From assembly GCA_015680685.1 (NCBI GenBank), contig MNCI01022048.1, forward strand, positions 6,058-38,630: a stretch of DNA of 32,573 nt, written 5' to 3'. The position numbers and the translations under genes were made by a program. The notes under the pieces were generated by a model, which was given only the letters and a program-made list of their open reading frames with translations, did not search any database and was not told where the DNA came from. Position 1 is the first letter of the stretch. Every line of letters begins with the position of its first letter. Positions 19,513 to 30,399 of this stretch are shown in pieces. This DNA is from Gnetum montanum (lineage: Eukaryota > Streptophyta > Gnetopsida > Gnetales > Gnetaceae).

Positions 19513-20055
19513 TTTTCTTGCGATTTTACAAACAAGACGTGTTTAAAGCAGTATAACATGAGTTATTTTATACAGCTGAATTATGGTTGGGACGACTGCA
19601 GCACAGTAAACTCTTACTTATATGCACTTTGTAATGCTTTTACTGTGGTATGCCAGTACGTTGCAAGGTTTAGTAGGTTTGTCATATTGTTATGCTGTTA
19701 AGTCTGCAATACCGCTACATTGCCGAATTTGCTAAGCTTTCCATATTGCCCTGCTTATTGTAGTAATGCATTGATTAAATTGTGTTGCACATCTACCTGT
19801 TCTTGTTCATTCGCTTTAGTACATATCATCTAAGTGTTGTTGCATTGTGTAAGGTTTGATGGCCATACGACTCTGCAAGGCTTACTTTGTTGTTGTTTGT
19901 TTACATTTGTTTTTTTTTTTTGCGATTGGGAAATCCTGGTACATTACATGCAATGAAAATTCCATGCTACACTATACGTAATAAGAGGGTTATGCTATGC
20001 TACATGTAAACTTTGCTTGTACATAGTGCTAATGTTTGGTTCTTCATTGGTGCAG
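19513..20055 (+). other. Intron-like sequence upstream of split pseudogene
   Basis: T-rich sequence without coding features. A TTTTTTTTTTTTGCGATT run (about 19910) reappears in near-identical form inside the intron at 20950. It ends in CATTGGTGCAG, a plausible 3' splice site at 20055. A GCTATGCTA word is at about 19995. Confidence 0.35.
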
Positions 20056-22701
20056 GGTTATGTTGAAACCCACTTTGATTGTCCTGGAAATCATAGGAGT
20101 CCTGTGCTACCTTAGCGAACCGATGGCCAATGTCCCCCCCCTCCTCATGCACGTGTGGAGCAGTAGGTGGTCTAGTTCTGGGAGGGTGCATGGGACTTCT
20201 TATAGTTTCTCCTCCAGCATTTTAGTTTGATCGTTTGGTCACACTTATCAGCAAAGATAGCAGTTGTAATCACAGAAATCCTATTACTTGGGGCAAATCA
20301 TGGTATTCTAAAATTTTTGACTGATGGATCAATTGGGGGCGAGTAAGCAGAAGGCTTCAACCAGCATCCAAAAATCCTGAGATGCTTAAGTTGGATTTGG
20401 GAGATGCCTGAGTATAAGTGTTACCACTTATACAATACATTGTTTGTTGCCCGCCACATGGGCACCTGCTTTCAGAACTCACCTGAAACCATTTACTATG
20501 CCAGTGGGTGAGTTCTACAAAGGTATTTTTTCGTGTAATCCATGCTATGCTAGACACAGGTATTAACAGTGTATATGTTCATTTTTTGTGTTACTAGGTT
20601 TTTTATTGACAGGAGTGGTCTTCACGGTGACACGGATGCCTTAGCGTTGGCACAGATGACCTTGCTGGAGTTTTCTTCCACTAGGAATGTGTGCACCAGT
20701 GTGATAGGCCAGTTTGGAGGTGAGTTCAGAACCTATCTAACCTAGTATTCCCAGTTTTATGGGAAATGTAAAGAAGCCGATTGGTTGGATAGGGAATGGG
20801 CATCCCTAAGGCTACTTACCATCAAACACGTGTTGGTGGATCTCCCACCATTTGCCACACCATTTAAACCTGGTACACTAAAGTGTGCATTCACTGCTAA
20901 ATGTTTGAGTAATGTTTACGTTTTGCTAACCTTCTTTCTCTTTTTGTTTTTTTTTTTTTGCGAATCATTTTAGTAGCGAAGAAATCCCAGGAGGTGACTG
21001 TGATTGCCTTCACGCACAATGAGACCAACCTCTTTTTTAAGTACGGGGAGGTGGAGGAGACCTAGTGTTGGCTCTACAATGGGGCCCCAACCATGCTGGT
21101 CCATAACCTTTAGGAGGCTGGGCTTATGGACTTGTTTTTGGCAGTTAACCTGAGTGTCCCGCCTGCTGAGATGCTTTCCCTAGCTGAATCCTTCTTTGAA
21201 AAGGTAGACCGCTTCCGCACACATGTTCATGGTGTGCACATGATACTTGATATCAACAATCAATTTTTTGCGGATCTTTTTAGCATCCCCTCTTATGGTC
21301 TCCTCGTGGGAGAAAAATCCAAGAAAGATGCACACAATCAGGAGGACTTTGAGAAGTGGCTAGGGGCTGCAAAGGATCGAAAGGGGATTTATATTGAGAA
21401 AGTCAGGCTATGGGTGGCCAAAACAGTTTACCTTGTCTTCCATGCCCGTGCCTTCCCCAAGCTGCTGTCCCAAGGAAAAATCATTAGGATCAAGCAAGCT
21501 CAGATAATGAGGGATGTCATGGAAGAAGGGACCCATTACAATTGGGCCAAGCACCTTTGCAAAGGTATGCAGGCTGAAATGGTCAAGCTTCACGAGAAGC
21601 TTAAATCTCATTTTAATGTGCACCATGCCTTTTTCATAGCCTGTCTATAGCATTTTGCAGAATTCTTGGTAGTCCGCGAGAATTGGGTCTAAGTACTACA
21701 AGATCGTAGCCAGATCTCCAAACCATGGATCTACCAAGTCTTCCATACCACCTGATCTTAGGACCCCCCAGAAGCTATTGGGGAGTCATTCTCAATGACG
21801 ACCAGGGATCGGGTGGCACGCAATGTTTGGACCAAGGACAATGTGGGAGAGGCATCCCCCATTACCACCAGCAGTGTGACAAAGGGGGAACACCTCATTG
21901 TAGAGACGATGACAACCAAGCTACAATGCAAGAGGTCCCGCCCTGTCGACAAGACCCCCCATACTAACGAAGAGAGGGGGAAGAAGCTGCAATTCAAGCT
22001 TCATAGAGTGCAGCCTCCAATTGGTAAGTATTCGCTTCTTTTTTTTTTTATTTTGTTTTTATTTGTTTCTTGGCTAATGTTTGCTATGCTATGTTACGCT
22101 AAGTAGCATAGCGCAACGTAGCATCTACTTTAGGTTAGTATACTTTACTTACTGTGACTATGCTTTATCAGTGGAGAAAGAAGAAGAAGAAGAGGGAGAA
22201 GAGGTGGTGGCCCCTACAACAGGGGCGACCAGCGAAAATGAGGAGGCTTCGGCTACAGAGGAGAGGGCCCCTGCCGATGAGGAAGGGGCCCCTGCTACAA
22301 AAGAAAGGGCCTTGGCTGGTGAGGAGGAGGTCTCTACTGATGAAGAGGAGGAGGAAAAGGAGGCCCCTGTCAACAAAGAAAGGGGCCCAACCAATGACGA
22401 AGAGGCTCTTGGCAACCAGGACAAGGCCCCTACTGACAACCCTTTTGCAGAGAGCAGCTTAGTGCTANNCCCCCACTATCACCCCTAAGTGTTTGCTGTG
22501 TAGGAGCTTTACACTATCATTTATGCTATTCATCAACCCTATTATGGATCTCTCCACTTTAACTAACACGTTTTACCATGTAGCTGATACCACTGTTGAC
22601 ACATTTGACCTATCCTCGATCCGCTTGCGACCATGGACTGAATCCCATGATAAATTTACTTTCATGGAAGGGGTGGTCAATGACATGATCGACCATGTAT
22701 G
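20056..22701 (+). pseudogene. Split (intron-containing) pseudogene, function unknown
   Basis: Proposed exons: uncertain 20056-20230; 20613-20872 (GLHGDTDALALAQMTLLEFS, TIKHVLVDLPPFATPFKP); 20974-22023 (VTVIAFTHNETNLFFKYGE, AEMLSLAESFFEKVDRF, HMILDINNQFFADLFSIP, RLWVAKTVYLVFHARAFPK); 22172-about 22460, acidic; 22584-22701. Introns 20873-20973 and 22024-22171 both begin GT, end AG after a T-rich tract, and restore phase; the second donor is a perfect GTAAGTA. The 1,050-base exon keeps one frame through six stops (TAG, TAG, TAG, TAA, TGA, TAG) with no indel. The acidic exon has Glu/Ala-rich repeats (APADEEGAPATKERALAGEE). Layout resembles plant transposon-associated ORFs of unknown function; a captured host gene is equally possible. 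The frame is lost at 22787, where element 2 begins. Confidence 0.55.
22024..22171 (+). other. Predicted intron with embedded palindrome
   Basis: Donor ATTG|GTAAGTATTC, T-rich interior, acceptor CTTTATCAG|TGGAG. Joining gives a Val codon and continues the frame into the acidic exon. Inside, 22082-22123 carries GCTATGCTA...TAGCATAGC (perfect 9-base arms) and a trailing CGTAGCA, the same motif family as 16530-17062. Confidence 0.5.
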
Positions 22702-22786
22702 GTAGGTCGACTCGAAAAGTGGGTAGGTTAAAGTGCTATGCTAGGCTGTACGTTGTTGCATTAACTACACCTCTATGACTAATGCA

Positions 22787-23615
22787 TTTTTCCTACCTAT
22801 GGAGCTATGTTCAAGCAAGCCCTGGATAGTCTTGAGTAGGTGTTGAAAAGATGTGTTGAAACAAAAATTTGGCTCAATTAGCAAAAGAGCCATCTTATGG
22901 TTCAGGAAGGCATAGTCTTAGGGCATTGCATCTCAAAAGTAGAAATTGATGTGGACCCTAAAAAAATAAGGTCATCCAAAGAATAACCCCTCTACCCGAA
23001 ATAGTTAAAGAAGTTCAATCATTCCTTGTTCATACTGGCTACTACTAGTGATTCATCAAGAATTTTTCCAAAATCACCAAGCCATTGGTAGAATTGACAA
23101 AGAAGGATGCATCATTTATCTGGACCCCTACATGTGAATTAGCATTTCAAAAATTGAAGCAAAATCTTGTTGAAACCCCCATTCTTCAAGCACTAGATTG
23201 ATCCAAACTCTGGCATGTGATGACCAATGCATCGAATTATGCTTTGGGGGCAATGCTTATGTAGATGGTTGATAAAAAATGTCTATATTACATTCACTAC
23301 ACAAGCTGGAGCATCACAGATGCATAACTGAACTACACCACCACAGAAAAGGAGTTGATGGTAGTGGTGTTTACTTTAGAGAAGTTCAGGAATTATGTGC
23401 TTAGCTACAAAGTGTTTGTGCACACAGATCATAGAGCCATCATATTTCTAATGAACAAGTTGATGGTAAGCCCCTATGTCATACGATGGCTCATGATTTT
23501 TCAGGAATTCGATCTCATGATGGTAGATCATAAGGGTGTGGAGAATGTGGTTGTGGATTACTTATCAAGACTAAGATGGAATGACAAAGAGAAAGAGAGC
23601 CCTTTATCTAATTAA
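22787..23615 (+). pseudogene. Element 2 RT C-terminus and RNase H
   Basis: It starts AMFKQALDSLE, then VLKRCVETKIWLN, HLMVQEGIVLGHCIS (about 22900), the RT C-terminus. RNase H follows with TNASNYALGAML (about 23225, catalytic Asp replaced by Asn), YTTTEKELMVVVFTLEKF, VFVHTDHRAIIFLMN and VVVDYLSRL ending near 23575. An open frame of 86 codons covers 23355-23615. TAG replaces Gln in LE*VLK and Trp in LN*QKS, judged against element 1. Confidence 0.85.
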
Positions 23616-23639
23616 TTCCTTGATGAATCTCTCCTTGCA

Positions 23640-25020
23640 GGTGCTTTTAATGCACAAATGCCTGATTAACCAAAATGATATGACACCATCCTCACTTATC
23701 TCCTCAAGTAAGAACTGCTGCAAGGGCTAAACACTAGAAAGAAACAACAATTTCTTCACCAGGTCAAATATATCACGAATATTAATGAAAACCTTTACAA
23801 GGTTTGTCCTAATGGCCTGGTATGTTGGTATGTCCCTGATACAGATCAACTTCACATTCTTCTGGATGCTCACGAAGGTCCTTGTGGGGGCCATTATCTT
23901 GGGAGACGCACGACCATAAAAATCCTCATAGTAGGGTATTATTGGCCAACAATCTTCAGTGATGCACACCAATTTGTCCACGTTTGTGATTGTTGCCATA
24001 GGGATGATGAAATGACAGCTTGAATGGAGGGGCCATAACAATGGATACAACCTCTTAAGCCATTCGATATTTGGGGTATTAACTTTATGGGTTCCATCAC
24101 ACCTTAATCAAATGGAAAGGCATATATAATAGTTGTAGTGGACTATTGTACCAAGTGGGTAGAAACAGTAGCCATCACCAACTGTACATCCACCACTATT
24201 GCTCAGTTTGTACAAAAAAACATTGCAAAAAAGTTTGCTATACCTCATGTGTTAATTTCTGATAATGGAACTCATTTTATAGGTGCCACTTTCCAGAAGT
24301 TGATGCAAAACTTGGGGTTTGAACATAAACTCACAACACCATAGCACCCCAAGCCAATGGTCAAGCTAAGGTCACTAATTAGGAGATTACAAAAAACTTA
24401 ACACGTACCATTAGCAAATACTAAAGGGATTGGAGCACTAAATTAAATGATTCCCTTTGGGCCTATTGCTCCACATGGAAGCTTCCCATAGGTTATTCTC
24501 CCTATGAGCTTGTGTACAGAAAACTACCAACATTGGCCATCCAATCTGAGCCCTGTACACTCTCTATAGCATGTGACCTTGACCTAGATCTAAGTCTAGC
24601 AAGGAAAGAATGATTAATGTGTCTCAACTTGCTAGATGAAAATTGGTTAATGGCCTTGTCATCCAATGAAATGCATAAGGCATTTAACAAGAAACACCAT
24701 GACCTCAAAATAAGAAAAGTCAAGTTTCAACCAGGAGACAAGGTTATCTATTGGAATCCTGCATGTGTACCCTAACGAACCAAATTTCAAACGTTGTGGA
24801 AAGGACCTTACATCATATATGAAACTTTTTCATCTGGGGCCATGATCATCTATAGACCTGACAGCCCAAATAAGAAACAATTAGTCAATATTTAACAAAT
24901 AAAAGCTTTCCATGAATCCAAGCCAACTAATGCAACAAACACCTTGCCAAATGGATAACCATGCTCAATCTTTTAGATCTCTCCCTTCCAACTTAGTCAT
25001 GAGGGAGATGGCCACCCATA
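23640..25020 (+). pseudogene. Element 2 integrase (degenerate)
   Basis: The zinc-binding region has HEGPCGGHYLGRRT and HVCDCCH (about 23868-24000), with His and Cys ligands intact. The core has VVVDYCTKWVET (first Asp kept, about 24140), ISDNGTHFIGATF (second Asp kept), a one-base deletion near 24345, and GQAKVTN, where the catalytic Glu is Lys (AAG at 24368-24370). The C-terminal domain has STWKLPIGYSPYELVYRKLP, KVKFQPGDKVIYWNP and LWKGPYIIYETF, then stop-ridden sequence to about 25020. Better preserved than element 1 in places, but inactive. Confidence 0.88.
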
Positions 25021-26890
25021 CTAACACCTCTTGTGGCTCTTCAGTTTTTGACTTTTTTATTTTTCACATTTTTGGTTTTACAATTTTATGTTTTCATCTT
25101 CTTTGTTTTATATATTTGTATTTTTAAGGTTATTGGTTTTCCCTTAGCTTTTTCTTTACACCATCATTAATATATTCAATAATTATTATCTACTTTTTTA
25201 CTTTCTTTTATGATTATGCTTGCTTCTGTTTGATGTGTTTCTCTAATTTTTCTGTTATTAAGATGGTAGGTACAATGGTAATGCACTACTCGATGGTGGT
25301 ATGCTTCATTTGTAATTTGATTGTTAATGTCTAGTTTCTGACTTTGAATGCCATTACTGACAACTAGGACATGGTTTCTTTTCATGTAACAGGCAATGAG
25401 TCCACATCATCCACCCATCCATATACTCTATGGTTTTTCTTATTTTGGAAGCATGCAGTCTCTTCTTCATTAATACAACTTTAATAAATTAGTGACTTGT
25501 GTAGTTTCCGAAATCGGGAAGGAATCAAAGGTTTGGATAGGGTGTGGTTTCAAAGGAATGCGGTATTCTTTTTGCTTCTCTATTGTCCTGTTTGTAGGGG
25601 TGTTCTCATAAGCTTCTCACTGTTTGCGTCATTTCATAATAGGAAGTCAAATAAGTCCTTGCATGGTGTGGTCCTCATCAAAAAAAAAGATGAGGATTCA
25701 AAGCACACACCTTGGACAAAATAAATGTGAAAAACGCATGGGTCTTTGCATGGTGTGGTTTCCATTAAAAAAAACATGGGAATTCAAAGCACATCCCTTA
25801 GACCAAATAAAAGGGCTACAAGCACTGGTTATGAGAGTTATCTTGTCTCCTCTAACTAAGGCCCTTTCTCACTTCCTACCTTCACTTTAATCTGGAATGA
25901 TGGTTGTTTTGTGGGAGCATTTGTGTGTCTTAGGGGATGGACTTGCCTTATAATGTTGATGCAAAGTCACTGAAAGTGGTTGGTTTTGATATGGACTGAG
26001 GAAGGAGCCTACCAAATCAATTAATCGCAAACTCCACAAGGGACTATAGGTGACCATAATTAGGAACTCCATTCCACTCTCTCTGTCATCCATCTATGCT
26101 TTTCATGCCTCACCTCATTACCAGTTTCATGTTTTGATTCAATGTTCCAGTTTGATGTGTCGAGTTTCTGAGTTAGTTACTTTTGGATTTTTGGTTTGAA
26201 GTTATGCAAGGGCATAAAAGACCTGTGCCTACTTTGGGGAGGACCCACTTATATATCTTTTGGTTTGGTTAAGTTAAGTTCTTTACCCTTATACATTGTT
26301 ACAATCAAATTATTTTTATTTACCCCATCCATGTCATCCAATTGTACACACCTTCACAACTGTTTGTAATGAACTCCCTTTTATTGTTGTGAATACCCTC
26401 TTTCCAGTACTCCTTATATTAAGCTTTTTCTAAATTATATGGATTGCTTCTCTTATTTAACCCATTCATCAGTCTTTCCACTAACAAAATCAAGCAACCA
26501 ATCTATCACAATCACAACCTAGCTACATAAAATCGCTAATGAGATAAGGTACTCAACCATTATTTACTACACTATATCTACTAATCCTCAGTTTTGTTGT
26601 GATTGCAATGGGAAGCGTGGATAGGAAGCAGGACTATCATCACCAAGGAGGATGCAACCATATCACTCATAGGAGATTGTTCATGACCGCTGGATCTCTT
26701 CTATCTCTCCCTCATTCTTCTATTACCAAGAGGGATTTGATGTTCTTTGGATTCATTGGTGTTTTTTCCTATTGTCATGAACACCTAATGTTATACACGA
26801 TTGTCATATTGTATGCTCGAGCACTTTTCTATTTTTTTCTGTTTTGTCTGTGTCACTCTACATGTTAGTCAAATAAGTCCACCCCCACCC
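25021..26890 (+). other. Element 2 3' region
   Basis: Non-coding. It begins with a T-rich run (25040-25200), then GGTGTG hairpin repeats (25500-25815), then sequence aligned with element 1 at about 5480-4980 (opposite orientation), including GAGGACCCACTTATATATCTTTTGG. A short open frame at 26599-26868 begins where element 1 has its aORF start; resemblance is too weak to call. An N lies at 26891. Confidence 0.6.
25655..25811 (+). repeat. Tandem double-stem hairpins in element 2 3' region
   Basis: Two units of about 70-85 bases. Unit 1 pairs GGTGTG/CACACC (25665-25670 with 25706-25711) and CCTCATC/GATGAGG (25673-25679 with 25689-25695) around nine As. Unit 2 pairs GGTGTG/CACATCC with one bulge and TTTCCAT/ATGGGAA with one wobble pair (25752-25796). 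A more degenerate copy starts near 25500 (TTTCCgaaatcGGGAA). Element 1 has one copy at 5617-5679. Confidence 0.6.
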
Positions 26891-26938
26891 NTATTGGGTG
26901 ATATCGTACATTCAATATCGCAAGGTTACTCTTGGGTC

Positions 26939-26946
26939 TATAAATA
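26939..26946 (+). promoter_or_regulatory. Element 2 LTR TATA box
   Basis: GGGTCTATAAATATAGCG, placed as in the element 1 LTR, with AATAAA about 160 bases downstream (27103-27108). Confidence 0.55.
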
Positions 26947-27102
26947 TAGCGTCCAAGCGCACAATTGGAAGAAAGTTTTTAGCAGTCAAATAGCGAAACT
27001 CTTGTAGTTTGTCCAGTTAAGAGTTAGAATATTTTCTAAGTGCTCGCAGTGAATGGATCTTTATTCAAGCATTGATGTACCTAAGCACACCATTTTGTTG
27101 GC

Positions 27103-27108
27103 AATAAA
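27103..27108 (+). terminator. Element 2 LTR polyadenylation signal
   Basis: AATAAA in GGCAATAAAGAAGAGC, equivalent to CAATAAAGATGAG in the element 1 LTRs. Confidence 0.5.
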
Positions 27109-27668
27109 GAAGAGCTCTTTGATCCACTCCTTGCAGCACTTGAAATTTTCTTTCTTATGCATTTATATTTCATGCAATTTATATTAATGTTATTTATGCA
27201 GTAATTAATTTTGATTAATCAAGCAACTTATTATACATAAGCATGATCCCTTCAAGCATACATGTGACACTTGGTAGCTCAGAAACAATTAGTGTTTGAC
27301 AACCCAACAGTGTTTGCACGAAGTTTAGGATGTGTCCAGGAAGTGGGAACAATTACTTGTGTTAGGCTAAATTAGACTATAGTTTACTTAGCAGTTAACC
27401 ACTCTTACTTTTAATCACTCTTACTTTTATTCTTGTTCTAGGTGAGTAATTCCATAAAAACACAAAATAATAAAAATCATATGCCCAGTCACACTTAACC
27501 ATACAATTGTATTCCATAAGTGGGATTGGGAAGACAACAAACGAACAACATGCACACACTATTTAGCTCTAGTGTACTTAGTAATTATACTTTGTGAAAT
27601 TCGACCAGATTGCACATGAACACTTGTGATTCATATGGTTGGGCATAGGGGTACCTTACCACTCATTG

Positions 27669-30399
27669 TATAGGTTCCAAGTGCAAAAAGATTTCAAGTG
27701 CCAAAAGATCTCCAACGTTGAAAGATGCTAAAAAAGATTTGAAAATGGTCTTGGTTTGTCTTTTTATAGTCCAATGACTTGTTGTTTCATGTTGGCTTAC
27801 TATATCATAAGTTTTCCAACATGAATCCAACAATTTTTTTTCATTTTTGCTAGTTAAAATGATGTAGCATTTTTTACGATTTATGTTGGCTTGCATGATG
27901 TACAATGTTTTTCATGATTTACATGAGCTAGCATGATGTGCATGTAATTTTCATTTACGCTAGCCAACATAATTCGTAACATATTTTGTGATTTCTACTC
28001 TAAATTATACCTTACATCATGAGTTAGGCCAAAAATGACTTGGCATGAAGATGCCTTAGGGTTATGATAAAATAGGATTATAGAGAAAATGTCTAAGAGG
28101 GATTCAAGGCATTTCCTTTTCTCTTGACCTAAATCAAAGTTACATCAAAATTTACATGAAAGGTGCTTAAGCTTCCTGTTTTTTTCTTTTCTTTTTTTCG
28201 CTTAACTTGGTTATCAAGCTTCCTTGTTTACAATCAAATTCTTTGAGAAGTTTCAAATCTTAGCTTTTAAATATCTTTTGTATTACTTCCTTTTTGTAAA
28301 TTATATAGAACCTCCTAATATTTTCAAAAATATAAATTTAATTAGCTAATTCTTTGTGAAGTTAAGATAACCAAACAATTCTTCCACTACCTCAAATTCC
28401 TTTATAGTTCATGTTTATTTCATGCTAAGAATATATTTTCAAGGACATTAGCATTATTAGGTAAACTCTTGACTATAGTCTTTGAAGGATTTGATGATGA
28501 TTTACTATAATTGCTTGCCCACATGATGTCATAGTCTTTGAATATATGCCTTTATGATACCTTTATGTGACATTTGCCCTAGCATATATATCTTAGAATC
28601 AAGGTTATAACCTATAAAGCATGAGCTATATGCTTTAACCAAGTGCGTTATGTCTCACTGACTTAGAGAAATATTTCTAAAATTGTCAAAAGTAAGCTTG
28701 AATTTAAGCATATCAATTTCAAATATTTAAAGTTCAAACTAATGATTATATGTAAGATTGATAAAAAAATTTACTATTTTTAACTATTTTAAATTGATAT
28801 GTTCCAATTCTTTGCTAATTAATAGTTTGCAAAAGATACTACATAAATAATATAGAACTATGGTTAAACATTAGATTTTTATTAGTTAAATAGGATATTA
28901 GTTTATAAAGAAGTCTTTTAAAGAGGAATAATGTTGTGGTCATTATGAATGATACTATTTGGATTGGATTCATTAGATATGGGGATTAATCACTGATTGT
29001 ACATTTAGAATAGAACATTGCATTGAACAAGCAAAGGTCAAACAAGATAAAATATTTATTTGGTTTCTTAATTTTATTACGAGAGAGAAATTATGGAACA
29101 AACTTATCAAACATAATTTGATTATGATTTACTTAATACTATCCAAAATTTATACAAATAAATAATGTAACACTTGTGTTGTTGGATATTATGATTAGTA
29201 TCTTTCTCCTTATGCCTTATGCATGGTGACATTTGAATGTTATGTTATGCTTTGGTTATGTTGTAAGTTAGTTAGATTTCCTAACTTTTTTTAATTTATA
29301 TCTATATGTATTTTAATACTACTGCATTATTCTAGTTATGTATCTTTTATTATTATTGGTATTAATAATTTTCTAGTTGATGTGCACTAACCTGGTGCAT
29401 GAGTTTTATCATGATTTCATGGAGGCTATGATATGAACATGACATGGTTGATTTTTGGTGTGAACTTGATATTTTATTTTATTAATTTAATTAGTTTTAG
29501 CATGTACTATTTCTATGTTTTAGTTTTGAATATGCTTTTTGTGTTGTAGGAGGTTACATAAGTTTCACAAATTTTTGTGGTAGATTGTTTTTGTGGAGTT
29601 TTAGTTTTTAGCAATTAGCTAGTTGTCCTATGATGATTTTTTTAGAGTTTTATCCATTAAAACCCCACACACCTCTTAGTCAAAGCCTTTGACATCTAAT
29701 TCCTTGGACGAAAAAGTGCTATTGGATTGAAAGCTTGTGGTGGTGTGTGGAGATTTATTGTTTCGTAAGTGTTGGGCAATGAGAATTTAAAACTGGGCTT
29801 TGTGCATTATTGTGGATTTTATGCTTCAATTTCTAGGTGAGTAATCTTGACTCTTTTTTCTTATTCATTTTAGTTCATAGGATTTTGTGCACAATGATGT
29901 GCATTGAGTACTGTTTAATTTTACATCTATATGTGAATTTGGTTTGGGATTTTGATTTTGCTTTAATTGTTAGATTACATAATTCTTGCAAGTTAATTCA
30001 TTTTTTTGTCATGTTGTAATTTTTTTTTGCAATTTTCCAATTTCAAGTTTAAGGGTTTTGTGACATTATTCCATCAACATTTTTTGGGGCTTGGGTATTG
30101 TTTGTATGACTGATATCTTGATACTGTCATGTTTATTTTAGCATTAGTTCTATTGTGTTTTAGTTGATTTGTGAGATCCCAAGTTTTCTAATTTTTGAGG
30201 ATTCTTGATAAGTTTCTTAAGGGTTTGCATTCTTTACGTTGTATCATTATCTTGTGACCTCTTTTCCCTCATTTTTGAGTCATTGGTGCATGATGGACCT
30301 TGTTCTTCTTGTCTTTGGTGTCCCTTGTTAATTGTAGTTCTTTTATTGATCCCTTTTTGTCATTTTTGATATTTTTGCAAGTCTCATATAAAACTATAG
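27669..30399. other. AT-rich non-coding stretch
   Basis: No coding sequence is recognised. It holds a short tandem array at 27859-27965. Elsewhere it is T/A-rich with poor complexity. Nothing else can be supported. Confidence 0.55.
27859..27965. repeat. Three degenerate units of about 36 bases
   Basis: Units begin ATGATGTAGC, ATGATGTACA and ATGATGTGCA and end in GGCTTGC, GAGCTAGC and CGCTAGCC. A related CATGTTGGCTTAC lies just upstream at about 27788. Confidence 0.5.

Larger units (their letters stand above)
22787..27668 (+). mobile_element. Element 2: 5'-truncated relative of element 1
   Basis: Element homology begins at about 22787 with CCTACCTATGGAGCTATGTTCAAG, just after where the RT YMDD box would be. 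It runs through RNase H, integrase, 3' region and a 3' LTR ending near 27668. Gag, protease, most of RT and the 5' LTR are missing. The 3' region is about 2 kb, against 5.1 kb in element 1, so most or all of the aORF is absent. Its left border joins the last intron-like segment of the split pseudogene. Confidence 0.85.
26892..27668 (+). repeat. Element 2 3' LTR
   Basis: It aligns with the element 1 LTRs from the R region onward (GTTAGAATATTTTCTAAGTGCTCG, GGATCTTTATTCAAGCATTGATGTACCTAAGC, CAATAAAGA) to its end GTACCTTACCACTCATTG, a mutated form of ACTCATCA. The U3 is short and diverged, and its left border beside the N at 26891 is uncertain. The minisatellite is represented by one unit (CTTGGTAGCTCAG at about 27271). 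Confidence 0.8.

Noticed and set aside
21408-21626. Minus-strand 72-codon frame
   Set aside because: Opposite the well-supported long exon of the split pseudogene.
22158-22439. Serine-rich minus-strand frame
   Set aside because: It is the complement of the Glu/Ala-rich exon and has no independent support.
26860-26900. A second, inverted LTR end and polypurine tract (GTCCACCCCCACCC) beside element 2
   Set aside because: It resembles the complement of the element 1 tract only loosely, and an N falls within it; not enough to call an inverted junction.
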